Source: Streptosporangium sandarakinum
Lineage (GTDB): Bacteria > Actinomycetota > Actinomycetes > Streptosporangiales > Streptosporangiaceae
DNA: 64,000 nt
Direction of reading: 5' to 3'
NCBI RefSeq assembly: GCF_013409935.1
Contig: NZ_JACCCO010000001.1
Location: 3,410,001-3,474,000 of the forward strand
Shown one piece after another: positions 1 through 6,776 of the stretch. Position 1 is the first letter of the stretch. Each line of letters begins with the position of its first letter. The translations under genes were made by a program, and so were the position numbers. The notes under the pieces are model-generated. The model was not told the DNA's origin. It did not search any database and saw nothing but the letters and a program-made list of their open reading frames with translations.

Positions 1-536
1 CGGCCACCGTGGTCGTGCTCCGCCGTACGGCCGACGCACTGGACTACCTCGTCCTGGCTGACTCCGTCCTCGTCCTCGACACCCTCGACACGGCGGAACC
101 GCTGGTCGTCTGCGACGACCGGGAAGCCCTCGTCGGCGCGGCCCACCGGGCGAGCATGGACGCCCTGCCCTCCGGCAGTCCCGAACACACTGCGGCTCAT
201 CGCAAGTATGTGGAGACCCTGCGCGACCACCGCAACCGCGACGGCGGGTTCTGGGTCGCCGCCATCGATCCCCTTGCCGCCGAACAGGCTCTCACCGGGA
301 CCGTGCCGATCAGCGGCGTCCGATCCGCCGCGCTGCTCAGCGACGGAGCCTCCCGTCTCGTCGACCGCTTCCACCTGGCCACCTGGCGTCAAGCCCTCGA
401 CGTCCTCACCGGCTCCGGTCCCGCCGAGCTGATCCGCCGCGTCCGTGAGGCCGAGCGCAGCGATCCGGACGGCTCCCGCTGGCCGCGCGGCAAGACCTAC
501 GACGACGCCACCGCGGCGTTCTGGACGTTCTCCTAG
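1..536 (+). CDS. PP2C-like phosphatase-domain protein, 5' truncated by the window edge
   Basis: The frame is open to the left edge, so the true start is upstream; at least 177 residues are visible. The segment LLSDGASRLVDRF resembles the TDG motif of PP2C/SpoIIE-type serine/threonine phosphatases, and DDATAAF near the C-terminus resembles their final metal-binding D-D motif. GGFW and an Ala-Ile-Asp-Pro segment lie between. Similar proteins are common as AICE cargo, but their substrates are unknown to me. The gene ends 125 bp before the Pra-type gene, in a gap holding repeats. The family call rests on motif resemblance only and the N-terminal half cannot be judged. Confidence 0.5.
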   Translation, partial: ATVVVLRRTADALDYLVLADSVLVLDTLDTAEPLVVCDDREALVGAAHRASMDALPSGSPEHTAAHRKYVETLRDHRNRDGGFWVAAIDPLAAEQALTGTVPISGVRSAALLSDGASRLVDRFHLATWRQALDVLTGSGPAELIRRVREAERSDPDGSRWPRGKTYDDATAAFWTFS

Positions 537-543
537 GAAATTT

Positions 544-646
544 GTCGACCCCCCTAGACAGTTCATCGACTCCGGCTTAACTTGCTTGCATAGCCCCCTA
601 GACATTCCGTCTTCGCGGAGCCACCGCCCTGTCTAGGGGGATAGAC
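544..646 (+). promoter_or_regulatory. three phased GTCTA-N6-TAGAC operator-like repeats upstream of the Pra-type gene
   Basis: The 11-mer CCCCCTAGACA occurs at 550-560 and 594-604 and its reverse complement at 630-640. Viewed as dyads, the third site (631-646) is a perfect GTCTA-N6-TAGAC; the first (544-559) has one mismatch and the second (588-603) two. Starts are 44 and 43 bp apart, close to four helical turns, so the sites face the same side of the DNA. The last dyad ends just before the likely ribosome binding site AAAGGA at 648-653. This fits an operator array for an element-encoded repressor such as a KorSA-type protein (inference). Confidence 0.6.
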
Positions 647-661
647 GAAAGGATTGTCATC

Positions 662-1087
662 ATGGCCATCCAGGGCCCCATCCCCGTCAGCTTCGAGCAG
701 GTCTTCCCGCACGGCTGCTACATCGTCGGCGAGGTCGAGCAGGTCAAGGACTTCACCGCCTCCACCGGCGGCCGGACCGTCTACGCCAAGGACAAGACCA
801 CCGGTGAGCCGGTGTGGCAGGTCGCCGTCATGGACGCCGACCCCACCGTCAAGGCCGGCCAGAAGACCGTCACCGTCAAGATCCTCTCCGACGTGCAGCC
901 GGTCCCCCCGGCCTCGCTGCCGGGCCTGCCGTTCGTCCCGGTCGAGTTCGACGGCATGACCGTCACCCCCTACGTCGCCCAGAACACCGGACGCCTCGCC
1001 TGGTCCATCCGCGCCCGCACCATGCGCGCACCCCGCGCCACCGCTCCGGCCAAGCACACCGCCACCGCCGGGAAGGACGCCGCCTGA
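662..1087 (+). CDS. Pra-type activator of plasmid replication, integration and excision
   Basis: A 141-residue protein whose N-terminus (MAIQGPIPVSFEQVFPHGCY) and central VWQVAVMDADPTVKAG segment match the AICE family related to pSAM2 Pra, annotated as replication, integration and excision activator. In pSAM2, Pra switches the element from quiescent to replicating by activating rep-xis-int; that role is transferred here by homology. Start ATG at 662 follows AAAGGA. The last 30 residues are Ala/Thr/Lys-rich and probably disordered. It is the first gene after the operator array and overlaps the next gene by ATGA. Confidence 0.85.
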   Translation: MAIQGPIPVSFEQVFPHGCYIVGEVEQVKDFTASTGGRTVYAKDKTTGEPVWQVAVMDADPTVKAGQKTVTVKILSDVQPVPPASLPGLPFVPVEFDGMTVTPYVAQNTGRLAWSIRARTMRAPRATAPAKHTATAGKDAA

Positions 1088-1359
1088 TGAAGCACCGCAA
1101 GACACACCGCATCGCCGCCATCACCCTGAACGCCGGCTCCGGCGCACAGGTCACCCACCACCTCTACCCCTCGCGCACACCGGTTCTGGCGCTCGACTTC
1201 GGCACCCTGTCGGTCCTGGTCACCACCTCGGCCGGTGACCAGGTGACGGCTTCCGACGTCGAGTTCGCCCGCCAGCTCGCCCGCGAGGCCGACCAGTTCG
1301 CCCGCGCGGTCGAGCGCTCCTTCCACGCCTCGACCGGCAAGCGAGGAATGGCGGCGTAA
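1087..1359 (+). CDS. small AICE protein of unknown function
   Basis: Start ATG at 1087 overlaps the stop of the preceding gene (TGATGA arrangement), giving 90 residues. The protein is MKHRKTHR... followed by a beta-rich central part (TPVLALDFGTLSVLVTT) and an amphipathic helical C-terminus rich in Arg, Ala and Glu. Similar small proteins follow Pra-type genes in other AICEs, but I know no function. No membrane segment or zinc motif is visible. Translational coupling suggests co-production with the activator. Confidence 0.7.
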   Translation: MKHRKTHRIAAITLNAGSGAQVTHHLYPSRTPVLALDFGTLSVLVTTSAGDQVTASDVEFARQLAREADQFARAVERSFHASTGKRGMAA

Positions 1360-1419
1360 CCGCACACCGGGACGGCAATCCCACCGGCTCTCGACGAGAT
1401 CCCCGACTGACACGCAAGC

Positions 1420-1453
1420 GGGGCCGCCAGAAGCGGCAACTTCCGGCGGCCCC
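1420..1453 (+). terminator. hairpin between the Pra-type pair and traB
   Basis: Arms 1420-1433 and 1440-1453 can pair over 14 positions with one mismatch, enclosing a 6-nt loop. Only a weak T-containing tail follows, so it may be an attenuating hairpin rather than a full terminator. Confidence 0.5.
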
Positions 1454-1500
1454 TCGGTTCTCCCTCTCACGCGAATTCAAGGAAGAAGGTCTCCAGCCTA

Positions 1501-2913
1501 ATGTTCCGGAAACTGCCCGGCGACGAGGCACAACGCCTGGTCTCCACCACCCCCGACACCGCTGTCGTCTTCCGCCCCGCCGTGCTTCGGACTCCGGCGA
1601 TCGTCACGCTCGTCATCTTCGCCTGGCGGCTGCTGGCCGGCCTGGTCCGCCTGCTCTGGCGGCACCCGGTCGCCTCGGCCGTCGTCGCCGCCCCGTGCGC
1701 GCTGGCCTGCTGGTACGGCTGGCGGGCGGGCCTGGCCTCGATCGCCGCAGTCGTAACCCTGCCGGCGCTGTGGTTCACCCTGCACCGGCCCTCATTCCTG
1801 CACCTGATCGGCTGGCGGCTGCTGGCCTTCTGGCGCTTCATCTGGATCTACCGGCGGCACTGGCAACCAGTAATGATCATCTCCGGATTAGGGCGGCACC
1901 TACGCGGCCGGGACTACCTGCCCCGCCTCCTCAGCGTCCGCTGCACCTCCTGGGCCGACGTGGTCACCGTCAAAATGCTCCACGGGCAGGCGGTCAAGGA
2001 CTGGGCCGACCGGCTCGACCAGCTCGCCCACGGCTTCGGCGCCCGCTCCTGCCGCGTCTCCATCGCCCGCGCCGGCCGCCTGCACCTCGTCTTCCCCCGG
2101 CGTGACCCGCTCGCCGTCCCCATGCCCGCCGTCCCGATCCCGGACGAGGTGTCGGTGGGGCCGGTGCGGATCGGCACCCGCGAGGACGGCTCCCCCTGGC
2201 TGCTGACCGTCCACGGCACCCACGTTCTCGTCGCCGGGGCCACCGGGGCCGGCAAGGGCTCGGTGATCTGGTCGGCCATCCGCGGCCTCCTCCCCGCCGT
2301 CCGCGCCGGGCTCGTCGAAATCTGGGCCCTCGACCCCAAGCGAATGGAACTGTCCTTCGGCCGCGCCCTGTTCGGGAAGCGTTACGCCGCGACCCCGGCC
2401 GACTGCGCCGACCTTCTCGAAGCGGCCGTGACGGTGATGCAGGACCGCGCCGACCGCTTCGCCGGCCACCAGCGCAACCACACCCCCACACCGGAGGACC
2501 CGTTCGTCCTGGTGGTCGTCGATGAGGTCGCGTTCCTGACCGCCTACCAATCCGACAAGGGCCTGAAGCTCCGCATCTCCGCCGCCCTGGCGACTCTGAC
2601 GACGCAGGGGCGGGCGGTCGGCGTCGGGGTCCTGGCCGCACTCCAGGACCCGCGCAAGGAGGTCATGAACATCCGCAACCTCTTCCCCGACAAGATCGCC
2701 CTCCGCCTGGACGAGTCCGAGCAGGTGGACATGGTCCTCGGCGACGGCGCCCGCGACCGGGGAGCACTGGCCGACCACATCTCACCGATCCCCCAGCAGG
2801 GCGCGGGCGTCGCCTACGTCCGCCTGGAAGCCTCGCCCGACCCGATCCGGGTCCGCGCGGCCTACGTCTCCGACGCCGACATCCGCGCCATGGCCGAGGC
2901 GGTGGCCGCGTGA
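1501..2913 (+). CDS. TraB/TraSA-type FtsK-SpoIIIE family DNA translocase
   Basis: A 470-residue conjugative translocase. Hydrophobic segments at about residues 31-50 and 60-95 anchor it in the membrane. Walker A is GATGAGKGS at 246-254 and Walker B is VLVVVDE ending at D341-E342; a TTQGRAVGVGV segment follows as in FtsK-type motors. Such proteins move double-stranded AICE DNA between mycelial cells from clt sites. Start ATG 1501 follows AAGGAAGAAGG. Leu130 is encoded by TTA (1888-1890), the codon read by bldA tRNA in streptomycetes. The C-terminal winged-helix region is present in length but I did not verify its fold. Confidence 0.9.
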   Translation: MFRKLPGDEAQRLVSTTPDTAVVFRPAVLRTPAIVTLVIFAWRLLAGLVRLLWRHPVASAVVAAPCALACWYGWRAGLASIAAVVTLPALWFTLHRPSFLHLIGWRLLAFWRFIWIYRRHWQPVMIISGLGRHLRGRDYLPRLLSVRCTSWADVVTVKMLHGQAVKDWADRLDQLAHGFGARSCRVSIARAGRLHLVFPRRDPLAVPMPAVPIPDEVSVGPVRIGTREDGSPWLLTVHGTHVLVAGATGAGKGSVIWSAIRGLLPAVRAGLVEIWALDPKRMELSFGRALFGKRYAATPADCADLLEAAVTVMQDRADRFAGHQRNHTPTPEDPFVLVVVDEVAFLTAYQSDKGLKLRISAALATLTTQGRAVGVGVLAALQDPRKEVMNIRNLFPDKIALRLDESEQVDMVLGDGARDRGALADHISPIPQQGAGVAYVRLEASPDPIRVRAAYVSDADIRAMAEAVAA

Positions 2914-3113
2914 AGGTCTGCTTCTACGGCACCGACGAAGAGATCACCCGCATCTGCGAACGGCCCGTCCTGGCCATGGTCGGCCCGCGCCGCTCTCAGC
3001 CCGTGCTGGCCTTCACGCTGGCCGGCATCTCCATCAGCACCGACCCCTACGGGACCATCTACCGGCTGGCCGCTGACCTGACCGAGGTGCACCGCGAGGA
3101 GGTGAACGAATGA
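2910..3113 (+). CDS. small AICE protein of unknown function
   Basis: GTG start at 2910 overlaps the traB stop (GTGA), giving 67 residues that begin MKVCFYGTDEEITRICE and end in an acidic helix. The next gene starts inside its stop codon (ATGA). Position between the translocase and the initiator is where AICEs often carry small spread or accessory proteins, but no hydrophobic segment typical of Spd proteins is present, so I assign no role. Confidence 0.65.
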   Translation: MKVCFYGTDEEITRICERPVLAMVGPRRSQPVLAFTLAGISISTDPYGTIYRLAADLTEVHREEVNE

Positions 3114-4783
3114 ACACCGTCAACGACCACACCCTGACCCGGGCCGCAAGGCAGAAGATGCCCGTCGCCCTGGACGTGGCCGTGGAGGTCGCCAAGGCCA
3201 ACGGCGTGTGCATCCGGCCGATCCTCCTGCGCCGACTGGACACCCACACCGGTACCACTGAGGACGTCAACGTCCCGTGCGGCACCACCCGGGAGACCGT
3301 CTGCCCGCCGTGCGCCCGGCGCAACAAGCAACTCCGCAAGGCCCAATGCCGCGAAGGCTGGCACCTCGACCATGAGCCCGTCACCGCCCCTGATCCGGCG
3401 ACCGAGGACCAGCGGTGGCTGATCGAGTTCCGCGCCGACGTCCAGGCCAAGCGCGACGCCGCCGAACGCACCGGCATGTCCGAGGAGGTCGCCGACTGGG
3501 ACGCCGCGATCCAGGCCATCGATGAGGAGATCCGTACGGCGGGGATGCGCGGCAGCCTGTCCGGCCGGGCGGCTTCTCGGCGGTCCCGCTCGACCCGGCG
3601 CCGCCAGGACGCCCCGGATCTGCCTCGGCGGGCCATGCGCCCCACCACCTTGGGGCGGACCTTCACCGGCGCCGAGGGGAAGGTGTTCCGGCCGTCGCTG
3701 TTCCTCACCCTGACCCTGCCGTCCTACGGCCGCATCCAGGCCGGACGAGGCGTGCCCGTCGACCCCGCGAGCTACGACTACCGGCGGGCCGCCCGGGACG
3801 CGCTGCACTTCTCCAAGCTCGTCGACCGCTTCGTGCAGAACCTCCGCCGGGTGGCCGGCTACGACGTGCAGTACTTCGCCACCGTCGAACCCCAAAAGCG
3901 CCTCGCACCACATCTGCACATGGCGATCCGCGGCACCCTCCCCCGGGCTGAGGTCAAGGCCATCGCCGCCGCGACGTATCACCAGGTGTGGTGGCCGGAA
4001 GCCGACACGGTGCGCTTCGACGGGGAGCACCTGCCCGTCTGGGCTCCGCGCGCCGACCTGCCCGAGGGGCAGAGCCACCCGGACGGCCAGGCCGGCGACT
4101 ACCTCGACCCCGACACCGGGGAAGTCCTGCCCACCTGGCACGAGGCCCTCGACCGGCTCGATCAGGACGAGACGGCCGAACCGCTGCATGTGATCCGCTT
4201 CGGCGACCAGGTCGACGTCCAAGGCGTACTCGCCGGAACTCCCGACGCCGACCAGTGCATCCGCTACCTGTCCAAGTACCTCACCAAGAGCCTCGGCGAA
4301 AGTCTCGACGCCGATGATGCGGCCCGCCGAGACCACGCCGCCCGCCTAGTCGAGGCGCTGCGCTACGAACCCTGCTCACCGGCCTGCCCGAACTGGCTGC
4401 GCTACGGCGTGCAACCCAAAGGCGCCAAACCCGGCATGACGCCGGGCCGCTGCCGGGGCAAGGCGCACAAGCCCGAACACCTCGGCTACGCCGGACGCCG
4501 GGTCCTCGTCTCGCGCAAGTGGTCGAACAAGACCCTGGCCGAACACAAGCGCGACCGCCGCACCTGGGCCCTGGAAGCCCTCGGCCTGACCGACGAGGCC
4601 ACCGACCCGCACCGCTACGTCTGGAAACCCGTCCCGGCCGGCGACGCCGACGCCCCCTCCCTGGCCCTGCGGCTGCTGCGCATGGTCGCCGAACGCCAAC
4701 GCTGGCGAACAACCCTGCTCGCCCTGGACGCCAGAGCAGACGGACAAGAGATTCCAGCGGTCGGGATGCGGGAGGCGGCATGA
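3110..4783 (+). CDS. RepSA-like rolling-circle replication initiator
   Basis: A 557-residue protein matching AICE replication initiators. It has an N-terminal CPPCARRNKQLR motif (Cys65, Cys68), the conserved LTLTLPSYG segment at about 199-207, and a HUH-like VEPQKRLAPHLHMAIRG at about 259-274 (His268, His270). A YLSKYLTKSLGE motif follows, then a Cys-rich part (CSPACPNW...GRCRGKAHKP) and WSNKTL. Family members nick the double-strand origin and start rolling-circle replication of the excised element. It overlaps both neighbours by ATGA. The catalytic tyrosine was not assigned with confidence. Confidence 0.87.
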   Translation: MNTVNDHTLTRAARQKMPVALDVAVEVAKANGVCIRPILLRRLDTHTGTTEDVNVPCGTTRETVCPPCARRNKQLRKAQCREGWHLDHEPVTAPDPATEDQRWLIEFRADVQAKRDAAERTGMSEEVADWDAAIQAIDEEIRTAGMRGSLSGRAASRRSRSTRRRQDAPDLPRRAMRPTTLGRTFTGAEGKVFRPSLFLTLTLPSYGRIQAGRGVPVDPASYDYRRAARDALHFSKLVDRFVQNLRRVAGYDVQYFATVEPQKRLAPHLHMAIRGTLPRAEVKAIAAATYHQVWWPEADTVRFDGEHLPVWAPRADLPEGQSHPDGQAGDYLDPDTGEVLPTWHEALDRLDQDETAEPLHVIRFGDQVDVQGVLAGTPDADQCIRYLSKYLTKSLGESLDADDAARRDHAARLVEALRYEPCSPACPNWLRYGVQPKGAKPGMTPGRCRGKAHKPEHLGYAGRRVLVSRKWSNKTLAEHKRDRRTWALEALGLTDEATDPHRYVWKPVPAGDADAPSLALRLLRMVAERQRWRTTLLALDARADGQEIPAVGMREAA

Positions 4784-4977
4784 GCAGCAAGCAGCGTGAC
4801 GAGCTGATGACCGTCCCGGAGATCCTCGACGAGCTGGGCGGCGTCTCCCGGCGTACCTTCTACCGCTGGCGCGAGATCGGCCACGCACCGCAGGGGATCA
4901 AGCTCCCCAACGGCGAGATCCGCGTCTGGCGCAGCGAGTTCACCGCCTGGCTCGAATCCCTGCGGGAGGCGGCATGA
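4780..4977 (+). CDS. xis: excisionase, helix-turn-helix DNA-binding protein
   Basis: A 65-residue protein with an AlpA/MerR-like helix-turn-helix: MTVPEILDELGGVSRRTFYRW, then a wing LPNGEIRVWRSEF. Such Xis proteins bind the att region and direct the adjacent integrase towards excision. Start ATG 4780 overlaps the rep stop; its own stop overlaps the integrase start. Gene order rep-xis-int with coupling is as in pSAM2. Confidence 0.85.
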   Translation: MSSKQRDELMTVPEILDELGGVSRRTFYRWREIGHAPQGIKLPNGEIRVWRSEFTAWLESLREAA

Positions 4978-6344
4978 GCACCTCCTATGACGTGAAGTTC
5001 TGGGAAGTCCGGCGGAACCAGTCCAGTAAGACCGCGTCCTATGAGGTCCGTTGGAAGGTCGGGGGTCGGCAGAAGTCCAAGACCCTGCGGACGAAGGCCC
5101 TGGCCGAGAGTTTCCTCTCCGATCTCCGGCAGGCGGCCAAGCGGGGTGAAGCCTTCGACATGGAGACCGGGTTGCCCGCTTCCATGGCCAAGGTGAAGAA
5201 CGCCGTTACCTGGTTCGCCTTCGTCTTGGCGTATGTGGACATGAAGTGGCCGCACGCGGCGGCCAAGACGCGCGACAGCCTCACGGATGCCCTGGCGACC
5301 GTCACCCCGGCTCTCGTCAACGAGAGCGCGCCGGGGAAGCCTGAGCCGCTGGTTCTCCGGGAGGCCCTACGGCAGTACGCCCTTCCTCCGGCCTCCCGGC
5401 AGGCGAGGCGTCCCGAGGTGATCCGGTCGGCTCTGGCGTGGCTTGAGCGTCACTCCCTCTCGGTGGCCGACCTGTCCAAGGTGCGCAACGTACGGCTCGG
5501 CCTCGACGCGCTGACGCTCAACCTCGACGGCGGGGCCGCCGCCGCGACGACGATCGCCCGTAAGCGGTCGGTCTTCTACAACGCCCTTCAGTACGCCGTG
5601 GACCTGGAGGAGCTGCCCGCCAATCCGATCGACAAGGTGAAGGCGTGGAAGCCCCCGAAGGTCCGCGAGGTGGTGGACCGGCGAGTGGTGGTCAATCCGG
5701 TCCAGGCGCGCGAGTTGCTCACGGCGGTGACCTATGTCGGACGGCTCGACCGGGGCCGGCATCTACGGGGGTTCTTCGCCTGCCTGTACTTCGCGGGCCT
5801 TCGCCCGGCCGAGGCGCTCGGTCTCCGGGTCCAGGACTGCCACCTTCCGGCGACCGGTTGGGGCCGGCTGGTCCTCGCCAAGTCCAAGCCGCAGGCCAAC
5901 AAGAAGTGGACCGACTCCGGTGCGGCTCATGACGACCGCGGCCTGAAGCACCGGGCCGAGGAGGAGGGGCGTCCCGTACCGATCCCACCGGAACTGGTGG
6001 CCATCCTTCGGGAGCACGTCGACGAGTTCGGCGCTCACGAGGACGGCCGGCTGTTCCGGACCTCACGCGGCGGGGTGATCTCCATCGGCACCTACTGCGA
6101 GGCGTGGAAGGCCGCCCGTCACCTGGCGCTGATGCCGGAGCAGGTCGCCTCGTCCCTGGCGGCACGGCCGTACGACCTGCGGCACGCGGCCGTCTCGCTC
6201 TGGCTGAACGCGGGTGTGGCCGCTCCTGAGGTAGCCGAACGAGCCGGGCACGGGGTGGACGTGCTGCTCAAGGTCTACGCCAAGTGCATCGACGGGGGCT
6301 CGGAGGTCGCCAACCGGCGGATAGACGACGCGCTTGCGGCATGA
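4974..6344 (+). CDS. int: tyrosine recombinase, AICE integrase
   Basis: A 456-residue integrase. Catalytic residues visible: Arg277 in the box YFAGLRPAEALG, Arg403 in YDLRH (box II normally H-x-x-R; Tyr400 stands at the His position), His426 in AGHG, and the nucleophile Tyr435 in LLKVYAK. The N-terminal part has a DNA-binding AP2/SAM-like region, with ATGWGRLVLAKSK and a long basic insertion before the second half. It integrates and, with Xis, excises the element at the neighbouring tRNA-Ser. The start overlaps xis by ATGA. Confidence 0.93.
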   Translation: MSTSYDVKFWEVRRNQSSKTASYEVRWKVGGRQKSKTLRTKALAESFLSDLRQAAKRGEAFDMETGLPASMAKVKNAVTWFAFVLAYVDMKWPHAAAKTRDSLTDALATVTPALVNESAPGKPEPLVLREALRQYALPPASRQARRPEVIRSALAWLERHSLSVADLSKVRNVRLGLDALTLNLDGGAAAATTIARKRSVFYNALQYAVDLEELPANPIDKVKAWKPPKVREVVDRRVVVNPVQARELLTAVTYVGRLDRGRHLRGFFACLYFAGLRPAEALGLRVQDCHLPATGWGRLVLAKSKPQANKKWTDSGAAHDDRGLKHRAEEEGRPVPIPPELVAILREHVDEFGAHEDGRLFRTSRGGVISIGTYCEAWKAARHLALMPEQVASSLAARPYDLRHAAVSLWLNAGVAAPEVAERAGHGVDVLLKVYAKCIDGGSEVANRRIDDALAA

Positions 6345-6362
6345 TCACGCCTACGATCAAGG

Positions 6363-6394
6363 GGTCCCGTTCTTCGCGGGACCTCTTCGTTTTT
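6363..6394 (+). terminator. rho-independent terminator after the integrase gene
   Basis: Arms GGTCCCG (6363-6369) and CGGGACC (6377-6383) enclose a 7-nt loop; the stem extends outward through a G-T wobble to about 11 bp. The T-rich tail CTTCGTTTTT (6385-6394) follows. It ends the rep-xis-int transcript. Confidence 0.85.
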
Positions 6395-6556
6395 ACCGGG
6401 GCCACCTGGGGAAACGCCTCAAGATCCATCCCGCATATATCCCGCGACCACCGGCCGAGAGCCGCTCACGGCGGCGTCCCGCTGCGCACCCCCGAAACGA
6501 CCAACGGCGCCCGACCGAAGGGAATCCCCTGGTCAGACGCCGTTTCGCGAGGTGAG

Positions 6557-6600
6557 CGGAGAGCGTGGGATTCGAACCCACGAGGACCGTCGCCGGCCCT
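6557..6600 (-). other. probable AICE attachment site (attR) in the tRNA-Ser 3' half
   Basis: AICEs of this type integrate in the 3' end of a tRNA gene, with the integrase gene adjacent. The tRNA 3' end at 6557 faces the integrase stop 213 bp away. The core would be a direct repeat of this tRNA segment at the unseen left end. Its exact limits are inferred, not observed. Confidence 0.55.
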
Positions 6601-6645
6601 AGCGGTTTTCAAGACCGCCGCCATCGTCCACTAGGCGAGCTCTCC
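6557..6645 (-). tRNA. tRNA-Ser (anticodon UGA)
   Basis: On the minus strand the 89-nt gene begins with GGAGAGC, closes with GCTCTCC and discriminator G. The anticodon stem is GCGGT/ACCGC with loop CTTGAAA, giving anticodon TGA. A long variable arm (class II) precedes the T arm with GGTTCGAATCC. CCA is not encoded. Confidence 0.95.
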
Positions 6646-6776
6646 CGGCCGACACGTCCCGAAGAACGTGTCAGATTGCACCTTAGCCCCTCACCGTCAC
6701 CGGCGCGTCCCTGACTCGGTGGCGCTCCGCGCCCGCCCCGGGGCCGGAGCCGACGGGCGGGAGGCCGCCGTCCGGG

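Larger units (their letters stand above)
1..6600 (+). mobile_element. right part of an integrated AICE (actinomycete integrative and conjugative element)
   Basis: All genes from the left edge to the integrase are on the plus strand and form the usual AICE core: Pra-type activator, TraB/FtsK translocase, RepSA-like initiator, excisionase, integrase. The integrase lies next to the 3' end of a tRNA-Ser gene, the standard attachment arrangement for these elements. Five consecutive gene junctions are ATGA or GTGA overlaps, so the block is translated as coupled units. The left end, its att site and any KorSA/GntR-type regulator lie outside the window. The right boundary is inferred to fall within the tRNA 3' half; the exact core cannot be set without the left att copy. 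Confidence 0.88.

Noticed and set aside
6284-6634. Plus-strand open frame crossing the tRNA-Ser gene
   Set aside because: It overlaps the integrase end, its terminator and the tRNA, so it is not a gene.
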